64,000 nt of DNA from Croceibacterium selenioxidans (GCF_018599195.1 NZ_JAHFVK010000003.1:1-64000), one strand, 5' to 3'; counted from the first letter of the stretch, positions 44,078 to 55,964 are shown. The notes: generated by a model not told the origin, from the letters alone. Numbers and translations are program-made.

Positions 44078-45792
44078 ACGCCTATGCGATCAGTGCACCC
44101 CAAGCGCCCGGTCGCGTCCATCTGGTCGACATCCGGCGCAAGGCCCTGCTTCTCGCACAACTGAGGGTGTTGCTGATCGGGGCGGTGTTCCTGGCCCTCG
44201 CCGCCGCTGCTTTGTTGCGCATCGCGTACCTGGGGGTCGTGCAGCCGGCCCCCAGCCAACGGTCGATGGCCGATGCCTTGCTGCCCCCGCGTGGCGAGAT
44301 CACCGACCGCAACGGAGTGCCCCTGGCGCGCGCTTTTCCGGCCTATGCACTGTGGTTCAACCCGACCGCGATGGACGATGGTGGGCCCCCGCTGGTCCAG
44401 TCGGCGAAAACCGTGGCCCATCGTCTCAGGGAGATATTCCCCGATCTCGACGAGGCAGAGATCGCCCGCAAGTTGGCCTCGGGGAAGTCCGGCTACTTGC
44501 GCCGCCGTATTCTGCCCGAAGACGCCAACAAGGTGATGGCCCTGGGTGAACTGGCGCTCGAACTGCCGCGCGAGACCGATCGCCACTATCCGCAAGGCTC
44601 GATGGCGGCCCATGTACTCGGGTACGTCGACGAGGACGGCAAGGGGCACGTCGGCATGGAGTCGGCGCTAAACGATCAGCTCCTCGACCCCGCGCGCCGC
44701 GGTACGCCGGTAGCGCTTTCGATCGACGCGCGCGTCCAGGGCGCGCTCGAAGACGAGCTGCGCCGCGGCATGCTCTCAGTCAACGCGGTGGGTGCGGCGG
44801 GCATCGTGCTCGATGTCGACACCGGTGAAGTCCTGGCGCTCGCCTCGCTGCCCGAATTCGATCCGAACAAGGTGGACAAGGATAGCCAGAAGTACATCTT
44901 CAACAAGGTCACCAACCAGGTCTACGAACTCGGTTCGACCTTCAAGCCGCTCGCCGTGGCCGCCGCGATCGACGCGGGAACGGTGACCGATCTGTCGCGC
45001 CGCTATTCCGCGGCGCCGATTCACATCGGCGGGTTCACGATCAAGGACAGCCACCCCCTGGGTGCCACGCTCAACGTGCCCGAGACGCTGATCCACTCTT
45101 CGAACATCGTCACTGCCCATATCGTCGACGACCTCGGGGCCGCGCGGCTCAAGCAGGTCATGGCGGACCTGGGCTTCAACGAGCGCCCGTACATCGAGCT
45201 GCCGGCTCGCGGCTTCCCGATCTGGGCAAGCGGCGAATGGCCGCGCCTGAGAGCGATGACCGTCGGCTATGGTCACGGCATCGCCGTTACCCCGCTGCAT
45301 CTTGCAACCGCCTACGCCGCGATGGTCAACGGCGGAATCTGGCGCCCGGCGACGCTGCACAAGATCGAGCCGGGGCAGGCCAACCGTGGCCGCCGCGTGT
45401 TCAAGGCCAGCACCAGCGCTCGCATGAACCAGCTTTTGCGGATGATCGCGCTCTACGGTACAGGCCGCAAGGCCGACGCACCCGGCTTCCGAGTCGGCGG
45501 CAAGACCGGCAGCGCTGAAAAGCCGGGCGCCGGTGGGTACAACCGCACCTCCCTGGTTTCGACGTTCGCCGCCGCCTTCCCGATGGATAAGCCACGCTAC
45601 GTCGTGATCTCGATGATGGACGAGCCGAAAGGCACCGTCGCCAGCTCGTTCCAGCGCACCGCTGCCTATACGGCCGCTCCGGTCATCGCCCGGCTCGTAC
45701 CGAGAATCGGACCGATCCTGGGCGTCATGCCCGACGATTCCCGCGACATCGACCTCACCGACCTCAAGCCCCTGATCGGTTCCGAGGAATGA
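44074..45792 (+). CDS. ftsI: Peptidoglycan transpeptidase FtsI (PBP3)
   Basis: This 572-aa septal transpeptidase has a cytoplasmic start, one membrane helix (about 31-50), a non-catalytic domain beginning at RGEITDRNGVPLA, and the penicillin-binding motifs S288TFK, SSN (HSSNIVTAHIV) and K477TGSAEK. It cross-links peptidoglycan at the division site together with FtsW. It overlaps ftsL and murE by four bases on each side. Confidence 0.97.
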   Translation: MNAYAISAPQAPGRVHLVDIRRKALLLAQLRVLLIGAVFLALAAAALLRIAYLGVVQPAPSQRSMADALLPPRGEITDRNGVPLARAFPAYALWFNPTAMDDGGPPLVQSAKTVAHRLREIFPDLDEAEIARKLASGKSGYLRRRILPEDANKVMALGELALELPRETDRHYPQGSMAAHVLGYVDEDGKGHVGMESALNDQLLDPARRGTPVALSIDARVQGALEDELRRGMLSVNAVGAAGIVLDVDTGEVLALASLPEFDPNKVDKDSQKYIFNKVTNQVYELGSTFKPLAVAAAIDAGTVTDLSRRYSAAPIHIGGFTIKDSHPLGATLNVPETLIHSSNIVTAHIVDDLGAARLKQVMADLGFNERPYIELPARGFPIWASGEWPRLRAMTVGYGHGIAVTPLHLATAYAAMVNGGIWRPATLHKIEPGQANRGRRVFKASTSARMNQLLRMIALYGTGRKADAPGFRVGGKTGSAEKPGAGGYNRTSLVSTFAAAFPMDKPRYVVISMMDEPKGTVASSFQRTAAYTAAPVIARLVPRIGPILGVMPDDSRDIDLTDLKPLIGSEE

Positions 45793-47258
45793 AACTCGCC
45801 CGCCTGGCCTCCGCCGCCGGTTTCGACGCGGGCGGTTATGGTGAATTTGAGGTTACCGGCTTTGCGATCGATCACCGGAAGGTCGCCCCCGGAACGGTTT
45901 TCGGCGCCTTTCAGGGCTCTGTCGTCAACGGCGAGGATTTCATCCCGGCAGCGGTGTCGGCTGGCGCGATCGCCGTGGTCGCAAGGCCGCAAGTGGAGGT
46001 GACGGGCGCGGCCCATTTTGCCCACCCCGAGCCGCGCCTCGCCTTCGCTCGCCTTGCCGCGCAGTTCTTCCGCCCGGTTCCGGAGACCGTGGTTGCCGTA
46101 ACCGGCACCAACGGCAAGACCTCAACGGTCGAGATGACCCGCCAGATCTGGCGCATGTGCGGTCAGCGCGCCGCTTCGATTGGAACGCTTGGTGTGACAA
46201 CCCCGGACGGAAGCGTCTCGACCGGGCTCACAACGCCGGACATTGTTACATTTCTTTCGAACATGACCGGCCTGGCGCGTGAGGGGGTGACCCACGTCGC
46301 CTATGAGGCGTCCAGCCATGGGCTCTCGCAATATCGCAACGAGGGTCTTTCGGTCGTGGCCGGGGCCTTCACCAACTTGTCTCGCGATCACCTCGATTAC
46401 CACGCGGACATGGACGAATACTTCGCCGCCAAGATGCGCCTGTTCACCGAAGTGGTGGATGAAGGCGGGACGGCGGTCATCTGGGCAGACGACATCTGGA
46501 GCGAGCGGGCTCAGGAAGCGGCGTGGACCAGGGGGTTGCGCCTCTTCATGGTGGGAGAGCAAGGCGAGGGGATCCGCCTGCTCTCCCGCTTACCTGGACA
46601 GTTGGGACAGGAACTCGAGCTCGAACATGCAGGTGTCCGCCGCAGGGTTATCTTGCCGCTGATCGGAGCCTACCAGGCCGCCAATGCCTTGGTTGCGGCC
46701 GGACTCGTCATCTCCACCGGTGGGGAGCCGGGGGCGGTGTTCGACGCGCTGGGCCGCTTGCAGCCTGTGCGCGGGAGGCTCGAACGGGCGGCGATCACGT
46801 CCACCGGAGCGCCGGTCTACGTCGACTACGCTCACACGCCTGACGCGCTCGGCGCGGCTATTGACGCGCTTCGCCCACACTTGTCCGGGCGGCTGATTAC
46901 GGTATTCGGAGCCGGTGGCGACCGCGACATCGGCAAGCGCGCCCAGATGGGTGAGGTCGCAGCTCGGCATTCTGAACTGGTTATCGTGACAGACGACAAT
47001 CCGCGCGGCGAAGATCCGGCCGCGATCCGCTTGCAGATCCTCGCCGGAGCGCCAGCTGCGCGCGAGATCGGCAACCGGCGTGACGCCATCGCGGCGGCTA
47101 TCGACGAGGCTCGGGGCGACGATATCGTCCTGATTGCTGGCAAGGGGCATGAACAGGGGCAGATCATCGGCTCGGGAGAGACGATGCGTATCCTGCCGTT
47201 CGACGACGTTACCGTGGCGCGCGAATGTGCCGCCGCACTGGCAGGAGCCAATAGATGA
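45789..47258 (+). CDS. murE: UDP-MurNAc-tripeptide synthetase MurE
   Basis: This 489-aa ligase adds the third stem-peptide residue. It has the P-loop VTGTNGKTST (104-113), TTPD, SSHGL, the carbamylated-Lys region and YAHTPD. DDNPR (402-406) is the signature for meso-diaminopimelate, so the peptidoglycan should be of DAP type. It overlaps ftsI and murF by ATGA. Confidence 0.96.
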   Translation: MKLARLASAAGFDAGGYGEFEVTGFAIDHRKVAPGTVFGAFQGSVVNGEDFIPAAVSAGAIAVVARPQVEVTGAAHFAHPEPRLAFARLAAQFFRPVPETVVAVTGTNGKTSTVEMTRQIWRMCGQRAASIGTLGVTTPDGSVSTGLTTPDIVTFLSNMTGLAREGVTHVAYEASSHGLSQYRNEGLSVVAGAFTNLSRDHLDYHADMDEYFAAKMRLFTEVVDEGGTAVIWADDIWSERAQEAAWTRGLRLFMVGEQGEGIRLLSRLPGQLGQELELEHAGVRRRVILPLIGAYQAANALVAAGLVISTGGEPGAVFDALGRLQPVRGRLERAAITSTGAPVYVDYAHTPDALGAAIDALRPHLSGRLITVFGAGGDRDIGKRAQMGEVAARHSELVIVTDDNPRGEDPAAIRLQILAGAPAAREIGNRRDAIAAAIDEARGDDIVLIAGKGHEQGQIIGSGETMRILPFDDVTVARECAAALAGANR

Positions 47259-48712
47259 ATGCGTTGCTGAAGACCCTTCGCTGGCCCAACGAAGGGCGGG
47301 ACCGCCAGCGCCTCGCCCTCTGGACCGCGGAGGAGGTCGCTAGCGCAACGGGCGGCACGGCCAGCGGCGATTTCCAGGTCGCCGGCGTCGAGATGGACTC
47401 GCGCGATGTTCGTTCCGGAGATCTGTTCTTTGCCCTCAAGGGCGAGAGCCTGGACGGGCATGTCTATCTCGACAAGGCGTTCGCCAATGGCGCGGTCGCG
47501 GCGATCGTCGACCGTCCGATCGAGCAGCCGCACGTGCTTGTTGATGATACCTCAAGGGCACTTGAGCTTCTTGCAAAAACGGCTCGAGACCGTGCCTCTG
47601 CGTGTGTGATCGGGGTTACTGGCTCCGTCGGAAAGACCGGTGTGAAGGAAGCCATCTTTGCTTCGCTCGAGCGAGCCAGCAAAGGAGCGGCACACCGCTC
47701 GGTCCGCAGTTACAACAACCACGTCGGCGTTCCGCTGAGCCTTTCGCGCATGCCGTCGCGCAGCCGCTTCGGCGTGTTCGAGATGGGCATGAATCACGCG
47801 GGTGAAATCAGCGGCCTGACCCAACAGGTTCGCCCGCACGTGGCCGTCGTCACCACGATCGCGCCAGCGCACATCGAAAACCTTGGCAGTGAGGAAGCGA
47901 TTGCCGACGCCAAGGCGGAGATCTTCGGGGGGCTCCAAGCTGGTGGCACGGCCGTGATCCCAGCCGACAGCCCGCACTTTGCTCGTCTGCGCGCCGCGGC
48001 GGAAGCCCGGGGCGCCCGCGTGCTCGCATTCGGCCAGTCTGAGCACGCTCAGGTTCGCCTGCTGGACGCCATCCCAGCGGCCAACGGTGGATCGCTGGTG
48101 ACGGCCGCGATCGACGAGCGGCGATTGTGCTATTCGGTGGCCGAACCGGGCGATCACTGGGTGTCGAACTCGCTCTGCGTCATGGCTGCAGTCCACGCCG
48201 CGGGCGGAGATCTGGGGGCTGCGGGACTGGCTCTGGCCGAGATGGGTGGGCTGAAGGGTCGTGGCGCGCGCCACCGGTTGCGCGTACCCGGCGGCCATGC
48301 GCTGTTGATCGACGAAAGCTACAACGCCAATCCCGCCTCGATGCGGGCCACGCTCGGACAGCTTGGCGCCACCCCGGCCTCTCGCCGGATCGCGGTGCTC
48401 GGCAGCATGAAGGAACTGGGTGATTTCGCCGCTGGCTTCCACGCGCAACTTGCCGAACCACTTCTGCAGGCGAATGTCGATTTTGCCGTACTCGTCGGCG
48501 AGGAAATGAAGGCTCTTGCACGGGAGTTGGGGAAAGGCGCGCACGGGGCGCTTGGCAATCCGATTGCCTACGCTCATTGCGAAAATCCCGGGGAGGCGAT
48601 TGCCGCGCTCGAGGAATTCGGTCTTGCCAGTGGCGACGCTGTCCTTGTTAAGGGTTCGAATTCGGTGGGGCTGGGCAGGGTCGTCGCTCATTTTACCGCC
48701 AGAGAGGGCTAA
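47255..48712 (+). CDS. murF: UDP-MurNAc-pentapeptide synthetase MurF
   Basis: This 485-aa ligase adds D-Ala-D-Ala to the UDP-MurNAc-tripeptide. The N-terminal domain has DSRDVRSGDLFFALKGESLDGH. The P-loop is GVTGSVGKTGVKE, followed by NNHVGVPLSL, EMGMNHAGEI and IDESYNANPASM. A gap of nine bases separates it from mraY, the only gap in the cluster before ftsZ. Confidence 0.96.
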   Translation: MNALLKTLRWPNEGRDRQRLALWTAEEVASATGGTASGDFQVAGVEMDSRDVRSGDLFFALKGESLDGHVYLDKAFANGAVAAIVDRPIEQPHVLVDDTSRALELLAKTARDRASACVIGVTGSVGKTGVKEAIFASLERASKGAAHRSVRSYNNHVGVPLSLSRMPSRSRFGVFEMGMNHAGEISGLTQQVRPHVAVVTTIAPAHIENLGSEEAIADAKAEIFGGLQAGGTAVIPADSPHFARLRAAAEARGARVLAFGQSEHAQVRLLDAIPAANGGSLVTAAIDERRLCYSVAEPGDHWVSNSLCVMAAVHAAGGDLGAAGLALAEMGGLKGRGARHRLRVPGGHALLIDESYNANPASMRATLGQLGATPASRRIAVLGSMKELGDFAAGFHAQLAEPLLQANVDFAVLVGEEMKALARELGKGAHGALGNPIAYAHCENPGEAIAALEEFGLASGDAVLVKGSNSVGLGRVVAHFTAREG

Positions 48713-48721
48713 GCCGCTCGA

Positions 48722-49792
48722 ATGCTGTATCTGTTAGCTGAATGGCTCAATTTCGAAGGTCTGCTTAACCTGGTTCGTTACCAGTCGTTCCGTGCCGGGG
48801 CGACGATGTTGACCGCGCTGGCCCTTGGCCTCCTGATCGGTCCGCGTTTCATCAACCTGTTGCGTGTCCGGCAGGGCAAGGGCCAGCCGATCCGCAGCGA
48901 TGGTCCGCAAACGCACCTCGCCAAGGTCGGCACGCCGACCATGGGCGGACTGATGATCCTGACCTCGCTGGTCGTCTCGATGCTGATCTGGATGGATCCG
49001 CGCAATCCGCTCGTCTGGGCGTGCCTCGCGGTAACCGGAGGGTTCGGGTTGATCGGGTTCCTCGACGACTTCGACAAAGTGACCAAGCGAAGCCACAAGG
49101 GGGTTTCGGGCAAGGTCCGGCTGCTGCTGGAGTTCATCGTCGCCGGGGTGGCGGCCTGGATCATCATCGACCAGGTGAGCACCAACCTATACGTGCCGTT
49201 CCTGACCGGCCGCTACATCCCGCTCGGCCCGCTATACTACGTCTTCGCTGCGACAGTGATCGTCGGCTTCGGCAATGCGGTGAACCTGACCGACGGCCTT
49301 GATGGCCTTGCGACCATGCCCGTCGTGATCGCGGCCGGCGCGTTCATGCTGATCTGTTATCTCGTCGGCCGCGTGGACTATTCGAGCTACCTGGGCATCC
49401 CGCACGTTCCAGGTGCGGGTGAACTGGCGATACTCTGTGCCGGGATCATGGGCGCCGGTCTGGCCTTCCTGTGGTTCAACGCGCCGCCAGCGGCGGTTTT
49501 CATGGGCGATACGGGTTCGCTGGCTCTCGGGGGCGCGCTCGGTGCCATCGCGGTTGCCACCCAGCACGAGATCGTGCTGCTGATCATCGGCGGCCTCTTC
49601 GTGATCGAAACGGCGAGCGTGATCATCCAGGTCTTCTGGTTCAAGCGCACCGGCAAGCGGATTTTCCGCATGGCTCCGATCCACCATCACTTCGAACAGC
49701 TCGGCTGGAAAGAGTCGACCGTGGTGATCCGCTTCTGGATCATCGCGATCGTGCTCGCGGTGCTGGGCCTGGCCACGCTGAAAGTCCGATGA
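48722..49792 (+). CDS. mraY: Phospho-MurNAc-pentapeptide translocase MraY
   Basis: This 356-aa inner-membrane enzyme has about ten helices and forms lipid I from UDP-MurNAc-pentapeptide and undecaprenyl phosphate. [52 protein letters not shown] and [12 protein letters not shown] are the catalytic and signature motifs. Its stop overlaps the murD start. Confidence 0.97.
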   Translation: MLYLLAEWLNFEGLLNLVRYQSFRAGATMLTALALGLLIGPRFINLLRVRQGKGQPIRSDGPQTHLAKVGTPTMGGLMILTSLVVSMLIWMDPRNPLVWACLAVTGGFGLIGFLDDFDKVTKRSHKGVSGKVRLLLEFIVAGVAAWIIIDQVSTNLYVPFLTGRYIPLGPLYYVFAATVIVGFGNAVNLTDGLDGLATMPVVIAAGAFMLICYLVGRVDYSSYLGIPHVPGAGELAILCAGIMGAGLAFLWFNAPPAAVFMGDTGSLALGGALGAIAVATQHEIVLLIIGGLFVIETASVIIQVFWFKRTGKRIFRMAPIHHHFEQLGWKESTVVIRFWIIAIVLAVLGLATLKVR

Positions 49793-51147
49793 TTGTAAGC
49801 GACGCCTTCCGCGGCAAACGCTATGTCGTGCTGGGGCTGGCGCGTTCGGGCATGGCCACGGTCGAGAGCCTGCTAGCCAGTGGGGCCGAGGTGACGGCCT
49901 GGGACCGGCGGGAAGGCCCGCGCGAGCAGCTGGCGGGCCGCGCCATCATTGCCGATCCTCTCGTGATCGATCTGGCGGGTTTCGACGGCGTGGTCGTCAG
50001 CCCGGGAGTTCCGCTCAACACGCATCCGATCGCCGAACGCGCTCGCGTGGCCGGCGTGCCGGTGATTGGTGACGTCGAACTTTTTGCCCAGGCCCGCGCC
50101 GAGCTTCCGCAGCATCGCGTCGCCGCGATCACGGGAACCAACGGAAAGTCCACCACGACGGCGCTGCTCCACCATTTGCTCGAGTCAGCAGGTGTCCCGG
50201 CGCGAATGGGCGGCAACATCGGCCTACCAATCCTGGCGCAGGACCCTCTGTCTGAAGGCGGTGTCTATGTGCTTGAGCTGTCGAGCTACCAGATCGACAT
50301 CACCTACTCGCTCAATTGCGAAGCGGCTGGGTTGACCAACATCACCCCCGACCATCTCGACCGCTACGACGGCTTTGCCTCTTACGCTGCGTCGAAGGCC
50401 AAGCTGTTCGCGATGCAGAGCGAAGGCAATTTCGCGGTCTTCGGTTGCGCCGACGCTCCGACAACCGCGATCCAGCGGCAGGAAGTGCTCCGACGGCCGC
50501 AGGGCCGGGCGGTCTGTGCTCGCATACCGTTCTGGAAGGAAGGCCAGGGCAACTGGCCTTCGCTGCAGGGCCCGCACAACCTGCAGAACGCCGCTATTGC
50601 CGGGGCCATGGCGCTCGAACTCGGGCTTACCCTCGAACAAGTGCTTGCCGGTCTCGTAAGTTTCCGCGGCCTGCCGCATCGAATGGAGCGGTTGGGCGAA
50701 TTTGGCGGCGTGCTGTTCATCAATGACAGCAAGGCGACCAATCCGGCTTCGACGGCTCCCGCGTTGGCCGCATTCCCGCCGAATCCGGACCGGCGCGTCC
50801 ACTGGATCTGCGGCGGACTGCCCAAGGGCGACGATCTTGACGAGTGCGCCCCGAACTTCGGCAATGTTGCCACGGCTTACACCATCGGGGAGGCCGGCCC
50901 GCGCTTTGCCGAGCTTCTCGAACCGTTCATGCCGGTCCAGCGCTGCGAGATGCTGTGCGAAGCCACCACCCGGGCGATGGCCGCGGCGCAGACCGGCGAC
51001 GTCATCCTGCTTTCCCCTGCTTGCGCAAGCTTTGACCAGTTTCGCGACTACGAGACGCGCGGGGATACGTTTCGCAAGCTCGTCGCTCAACTGACGGGCG
51101 CCGCCGAAGCCGACGGGGAGCCCTGCACAGCGAATTCGCCGGCATGA
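49789..51147 (+). CDS. murD: UDP-MurNAc-L-alanine:D-glutamate ligase MurD
   Basis: This 452-aa ligase adds D-Glu. It has the N-terminal UDP-binding [22 protein letters not shown], the P-loop [12 protein letters not shown] (near 114-125), [27 protein letters not shown] and FINDSKATN. The start is ATG 49789 overlapping the mraY stop; the open frame to 49471 is a shadow of mraY. Confidence 0.96.
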   Translation: MIVSDAFRGKRYVVLGLARSGMATVESLLASGAEVTAWDRREGPREQLAGRAIIADPLVIDLAGFDGVVVSPGVPLNTHPIAERARVAGVPVIGDVELFAQARAELPQHRVAAITGTNGKSTTTALLHHLLESAGVPARMGGNIGLPILAQDPLSEGGVYVLELSSYQIDITYSLNCEAAGLTNITPDHLDRYDGFASYAASKAKLFAMQSEGNFAVFGCADAPTTAIQRQEVLRRPQGRAVCARIPFWKEGQGNWPSLQGPHNLQNAAIAGAMALELGLTLEQVLAGLVSFRGLPHRMERLGEFGGVLFINDSKATNPASTAPALAAFPPNPDRRVHWICGGLPKGDDLDECAPNFGNVATAYTIGEAGPRFAELLEPFMPVQRCEMLCEATTRAMAAAQTGDVILLSPACASFDQFRDYETRGDTFRKLVAQLTGAAEADGEPCTANSPA

Positions 51148-52388
51148 CTCCGGTACGCCCCTACGTTCCTCGGCCGGGGGAGAGGTCCGCCCCGGCGCCG
51201 CAGTTCCCGCAGAGCCGCAGGCGCCGGGTCAAAGTCTGGTGGCGTGAGGTCGATCGCGTCCTCCTGTTCCTGGTCCTGGCGCTGATGACGGTCGGAGCGA
51301 TCTCGGTCGCCGCCGCGTCCCCGGCCAGTGCGCGCCGGCTTTCCGGCACCGCCCAACTACCCGATCTTTACTTCTTCTGGCTGCATTTGCGTTGGCAGAT
51401 GCTCGGGGTGCTGGTGCTGCTTGGGACCTCACTCATGCCGCGCGAGTTGGTGCGGCGTGGTTCGATCCTGTTGAGCGGGGCGATGATCTTCGCGATGCTG
51501 CTCGTCCCCATGATCGGAACCGAGGTGAATGGCGCGCGTCGCTGGCTCGATCTCGGCATCCGTTTTCAGCCGAGCGAATTTTTGAAGCCCGCCTTTGCCG
51601 TTGCCTGTGCTTGGGTCCTATCCTGGCGCGCCCGGGATTCCGAATTGCCCGTTATCCCGCTAAGCGCGATTTTCGTCGGCACGGTCGTGGTGTTGCTGAT
51701 GATCCAGCCCAACCTTGGCGACGCGATCCTGTTCGTGGGCTGCTGGTTCGTTCTGGTGGTGCTGGCGGGTCTGCCTATGCAGCGGGTCGGAGTGCTGTTC
51801 GGCGTGGGAGTGGGTGGTCTGGCGCTCGCCTACACATTTTACGACAATGCGCGCCACCGCATCGATTCTTTCCTTGGGGGTGGCACTGCGTTCGATCAGG
51901 TCGACCTCGCCAGCCGGACGCTGATGGCCGGAGGGTGGACGGGCTCCGGCCTGTGGCTCGGTACACGCAAGATGATCCTGCCCGAAGCCCATACCGACTA
52001 CATCTTCTCGGTAATCGGCGAGGAGTTCGGACTCCTGACCTGCGCCCTCGTAGTACTCATCTACCTTGCGATCGTGGTGCGGGTGCTCGTCCGACTGGTG
52101 GACGAGGACAACTTGTTCATCCTGTTGGCGGCAACGGGCCTTACCGCGCTGTTCGGGGGACAGGCGTTCGTCAACATCCTCGTCAACTTGCAGTTGTTTC
52201 CGTCGAAGGGTCTGACACTGCCACTGGTGAGCTACGGCGGTTCATCGACGATCGCCCAGTGCTTCCTCGTTGGACTGCTGCTGGCCATCACTCGCCGCAA
52301 CCCCTATCTGAGCCGCGAGAAGTTTGACTGGCGCGGTGCAATCGAGATCAGCCCACTCGGCCGCGCCGATGGGGAGGTTCGGCGATGA
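51144..52388 (+). CDS. ftsW: Septal peptidoglycan polymerase FtsW
   Basis: This 414-aa SEDS protein has about ten membrane helices. NGARRWLDLGIRFQPSEFLKPAFA, PNLGDAILF, EAHTDYIFSVIGEEFG, and KGLTLPLVSYGGSS are SEDS landmarks, including the Asp of the glycosyltransferase site region. It polymerises lipid II together with FtsI. A basic N-terminal tail of about 35 residues precedes the first helix. Confidence 0.96.
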   Translation: MTPVRPYVPRPGERSAPAPQFPQSRRRRVKVWWREVDRVLLFLVLALMTVGAISVAAASPASARRLSGTAQLPDLYFFWLHLRWQMLGVLVLLGTSLMPRELVRRGSILLSGAMIFAMLLVPMIGTEVNGARRWLDLGIRFQPSEFLKPAFAVACAWVLSWRARDSELPVIPLSAIFVGTVVVLLMIQPNLGDAILFVGCWFVLVVLAGLPMQRVGVLFGVGVGGLALAYTFYDNARHRIDSFLGGGTAFDQVDLASRTLMAGGWTGSGLWLGTRKMILPEAHTDYIFSVIGEEFGLLTCALVVLIYLAIVVRVLVRLVDEDNLFILLAATGLTALFGGQAFVNILVNLQLFPSKGLTLPLVSYGGSSTIAQCFLVGLLLAITRRNPYLSREKFDWRGAIEISPLGRADGEVRR

Positions 52389-53548
52389 GCCCGGTTTCGC
52401 GGCATTATGTTCTGGCGGCAGGGGGGACCGGTGGGCACCTCACGCCCGCATTCGCGCTCGCGCATGAGCTCGAGCGGCGCGGTCATCACGTGGCGCTGAT
52501 CACCGACGAGCGAGGCGCCGAGATTCCGGGCAAGCCCGATTTTCTGCCGGCTCACGTGCTGCCGGCCGGGCGCTTCGGAAAGAATCCGCTGCGCTGGCCG
52601 TCCGCGATCGCTTCAGTCCTCGAAGGGCGGCGCATGGCGCTGCGCCTCTATGAAAGCTTCGAGCCGAGTGCGGTGGTTGGCTTTGGCGGGTACCCGGCCT
52701 TGCCGGCGCTCCTGGCCGCGCGGTCGGCCGGAATTCCTTCAGTCATTCATGAACAAAACGCCGTGCTGGGACGGGTGAACCGCCTTCTGGCCGGCCGCGT
52801 CAGCGCGATCGCCACCGCCTATCCGGACGTCGACCGGCTCAAGCCCAAATACCTGCCGAAGGTGCATCTGGTAGGCAATCCTGTGCGCCCGGATGTTCTG
52901 GCCCTTCGCGATGAGCCTTTCCCGGCCTTCACGGAAGAAGGTCTGATGAGGGTGTTGGTGACCGGTGGCAGCCAGGGCGCACGGGTGTTGTCCGAGATCG
53001 TGCCTGATGGTCTCTCGATGCTCGCTCCGGCGCTACGCTCGCGCCTGCAGGTCATCCAGCAGTGCCGCGCCGAAGATCTTGACGCGGTCCGCGACCGTTA
53101 CGCCAACCACGGCATTCCGGCGGAGCTGGGAACCTACTTCGAAGACATGCACGTGCGTCTTGCCGACGCACACCTCTTCATCGGTCGGGCGGGTGCCTCG
53201 ACCATAGCCGAACTGACGGCGGTCGGCCGGCCGGCGATCCTGGTGCCTTTGCCGATTGCGACAGACGATCACCAGGCCGCCAACGTGCGAGAGATCGTAA
53301 AGGCCGGTGGCGCCCGCTCGATCCGTCAGCACAATTTTACCGCCAAGGAACTGGCCAAGCAGATCAACGCCATGGCCCAGCATCCTGAAACCCTGGCCAA
53401 CGCCGCGCACGCCGCCTGGAATTGCGGCCGTCCCAATGCGGCGAAAGATCTTGCCGATCTGGTCGAGAGCTTCGGCGCGGCTCCGATCCAGGACGTGATC
53501 CGTGCGGCCGGAGAAGGGGTTCGCGAAGGACGGGAGGCGCTGGCATGA
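52385..53548 (+). CDS. murG: Lipid II synthase MurG (GlcNAc transferase)
   Basis: This 387-aa GT-B glycosyltransferase transfers GlcNAc onto lipid I at the inner face of the membrane. [19 protein letters not shown] at the N-terminus, [30 protein letters not shown], and [37 protein letters not shown] are canonical. It overlaps its neighbours by ATGA. Confidence 0.97.
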   Translation: MSPVSRHYVLAAGGTGGHLTPAFALAHELERRGHHVALITDERGAEIPGKPDFLPAHVLPAGRFGKNPLRWPSAIASVLEGRRMALRLYESFEPSAVVGFGGYPALPALLAARSAGIPSVIHEQNAVLGRVNRLLAGRVSAIATAYPDVDRLKPKYLPKVHLVGNPVRPDVLALRDEPFPAFTEEGLMRVLVTGGSQGARVLSEIVPDGLSMLAPALRSRLQVIQQCRAEDLDAVRDRYANHGIPAELGTYFEDMHVRLADAHLFIGRAGASTIAELTAVGRPAILVPLPIATDDHQAANVREIVKAGGARSIRQHNFTAKELAKQINAMAQHPETLANAAHAAWNCGRPNAAKDLADLVESFGAAPIQDVIRAAGEGVREGREALA

Positions 53549-55008
53549 ATCGCGCGCTTCGTCAGTCCGGCGGCGGGCGGATGCCGACCGACATTGGCAC
53601 GATCCATTTCGTTGGCATCGGCGGCATCGGCATGTCCGGCATCGCGGAAGTCATGAACAACCTCGGCTACTCGGTGCAGGGCTCGGATATCGCAGAAAGC
53701 ACGTCGGTCGAGCGGCTGCGCGCGCGCGGGATCGAGGTCAAGATCGGTCATGACGCGGCCAATCTCGGAAATGCGGCGGTCGTCGTGACGTCGACGGCGG
53801 TGAAGCGCGACAATCCGGAGGTTGCCGCGGCGCTGGACGCCCGTATCCCGGTGGTGCGCCGCGCGGAAATGCTGGCCGAGTTGATGCGGCTCAAGCGCAC
53901 GGTCGCGGTGGCAGGCACACATGGCAAAACCACAACGACCTCGATGGTCGCCGCGCTGCTGGATGCCGGCGGGGTTGACCCGACGGTGATCAACGGCGGC
54001 ATCATCGAGAGCTACGGCTCCAATGCCAGGCTAGGCGACAGCGAGTGGATGGTCGTCGAAGCCGACGAGAGCGACGGGAGCTTCCTCCGCCTCGACGGGA
54101 CCATCGCGGTCGTGACCAACATCGATCCCGAACACCTCGATCATTACGGCTCTTTCGACGCGGTGAAGGAGGCGTTCGTCGAGTTCATCGAGAACGTGCC
54201 ATTCTACGGCGCGGCGGTACTCTGCGTGGACCATCCGGAAGTGCAAAAGGTCATTGCCCGCGTGCGGGACCGCCGCGTGGTGACTTACGGTTTTTCGGCG
54301 CAGGCCGACTGGTCGGCCGAGAATATTCGCCCGTCGGTCACGGGCATCGGCAACCTGTTCGACGCCGTTCATACCGATCGTGACGGCAATCGCCGGTTAA
54401 TTGCCGACATCGCCCTGCCGATGCCTGGGCGGCATAACGTCCAGAACGCACTGGCGGCCATCGCGGTGGCCGATGAACTGGGTTGTGACGATGAGGTAAT
54501 CCGCTCCGGCTTTGCCCGTTTCGGTGGGGTGCGGCGGCGCTTCACGCGTGTCGGCGAAGTCGCAGGCGCGACAGTGATCGACGACTACGCTCACCATCCG
54601 GTGGAAATCCGTGCAGTGCTCTCGGCGGCGCGCGAGGCGGCCAAGGGGCGGGTCATCGCGGTGGCACAGCCGCATCGCTTCACCCGGCTGCGTGACCTGA
54701 TGGGCGAGTTCCAAAGCTGCTTCAACGACGCGGATGTGGTCTTTGTGGCCCCGGTCTACACGGCTGGTGAGGCACCGATTGCGGGCGTCGATGCCACGGC
54801 ACTGGTCAAGGGCCTGAAGGATCTCGGCCACCGTTCGGCGGCTGAGGTTTCCGGCCCCGCCGATCTTGCCGATCGCCTCGCCGGCCTAGTTCAGCCCGGC
54901 GACATCGTGGTCTGCCTTGGCGCGGGCGACATCACCAAATGGGCGGCCGGCCTAGCCGCGGATGTCGCCGCTCGCCAGACCGGTGTGGTGGTCGAGGGGG
55001 CGGCATGA
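53545..55008 (+). CDS. murC: UDP-MurNAc:L-alanine ligase MurC
   Basis: This 487-aa ligase starts the stem peptide. [17 protein letters not shown] is the nucleotide-binding start, [10 protein letters not shown] (123-132) the P-loop, then [37 protein letters not shown] and QPHRFTR. The start is ATG 53545 (MNRALRQSG), overlapping the murG stop. Confidence 0.97.
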   Translation: MNRALRQSGGGRMPTDIGTIHFVGIGGIGMSGIAEVMNNLGYSVQGSDIAESTSVERLRARGIEVKIGHDAANLGNAAVVVTSTAVKRDNPEVAAALDARIPVVRRAEMLAELMRLKRTVAVAGTHGKTTTTSMVAALLDAGGVDPTVINGGIIESYGSNARLGDSEWMVVEADESDGSFLRLDGTIAVVTNIDPEHLDHYGSFDAVKEAFVEFIENVPFYGAAVLCVDHPEVQKVIARVRDRRVVTYGFSAQADWSAENIRPSVTGIGNLFDAVHTDRDGNRRLIADIALPMPGRHNVQNALAAIAVADELGCDDEVIRSGFARFGGVRRRFTRVGEVAGATVIDDYAHHPVEIRAVLSAAREAAKGRVIAVAQPHRFTRLRDLMGEFQSCFNDADVVFVAPVYTAGEAPIAGVDATALVKGLKDLGHRSAAEVSGPADLADRLAGLVQPGDIVVCLGAGDITKWAAGLAADVAARQTGVVVEGAA

Positions 55009-55964
55009 TCCGTCAACCCGACAGTCAACACGCGGAGTGTGCCGCGCCGGGTTCCGACTCCGACCGGGGTTTCGACGGCTGGGTGCCGAGCGATGTGCGC
55101 GGTAAGCTCACCGAAGACGCGCCGCTCGACAAGCTCGTCTGGTTCAAGAGCGGCGGCGCCGCAGACTGGCTGTTCGAGCCCGCCGACACCGACGACCTCG
55201 TGTCCTTTCTCGCGCGGCTTGATGAGGGCACGCCGGTCATGGCGCTCGGCCTCGGCTCGAACCTCATTGTGCGCGACGGCGGCGTACCCGGCGTGGTGGT
55301 GCGGCTGGGCAAGGCTTTCGCCACCGTTGAGGTGCTTCGCGACCAGGTGGTCGAGTGCGGTGGCGGGGCTAGTGGGATCCTCGTCTCCTCGACCGCGCGC
55401 GACGCGGGTATCGCAGGACTAGAATTCTTGCGCGGCATTCCGGGCACCGTTGGCGGCTTCGTGCGCATGAACGGCGGGGCCTATGGCCGGGAGGTGGCGG
55501 ACATCCTTGTCGATTGCGATGTGGCGCTGCACGACGGGACGCTGATCACCGTTCCGGTGGCCGACCTGCATTACACCTATCGCCATTCGAATTTACCCGA
55601 CGGCGCCATCGTCGTTTCCGCGAGGTTCAAGGGCACGGCGGGCGACCCGAAAGTCATCGGCGCCGAAATGGATCGCATCGCCCAGGCGCGCGAAGAGAGC
55701 CAACCGCTACGCAGCAAGACTGGCGGCTCGACCTTCAAGAACCCGACTGGCGACAAGGCGTGGCGTCTGGTCGACGCAGCCGGATGTCGGGGGCTCAAGG
55801 TCGGCGGGGCCCAAGTCAGCGAGAAACATGCCAATTTCCTTATCAACACCGGCGACGCCACGAGTGCCGACATCGAAACCCTGGGCGAAGAGGTCCGCCG
55901 CCGGGTCTCCGAAAGCCAGGGCGTGACTCTCGAATGGGAAATCAAGCGAGTGGGCCGGTGGTAA
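55005..55964 (+). CDS. murB: UDP-N-acetylenolpyruvoylglucosamine reductase MurB
   Basis: This 319-aa FAD enzyme reduces UDP-GlcNAc-enolpyruvate to UDP-MurNAc. [45 protein letters not shown], and [12 protein letters not shown] with the catalytic Ser are present, and the C-terminal [20 protein letters not shown] supplies the catalytic Glu. It has a 30-residue N-terminal extension. It is a short type II-like form. Confidence 0.96.
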   Translation: MIRQPDSQHAECAAPGSDSDRGFDGWVPSDVRGKLTEDAPLDKLVWFKSGGAADWLFEPADTDDLVSFLARLDEGTPVMALGLGSNLIVRDGGVPGVVVRLGKAFATVEVLRDQVVECGGGASGILVSSTARDAGIAGLEFLRGIPGTVGGFVRMNGGAYGREVADILVDCDVALHDGTLITVPVADLHYTYRHSNLPDGAIVVSARFKGTAGDPKVIGAEMDRIAQAREESQPLRSKTGGSTFKNPTGDKAWRLVDAAGCRGLKVGGAQVSEKHANFLINTGDATSADIETLGEEVRRRVSESQGVTLEWEIKRVGRW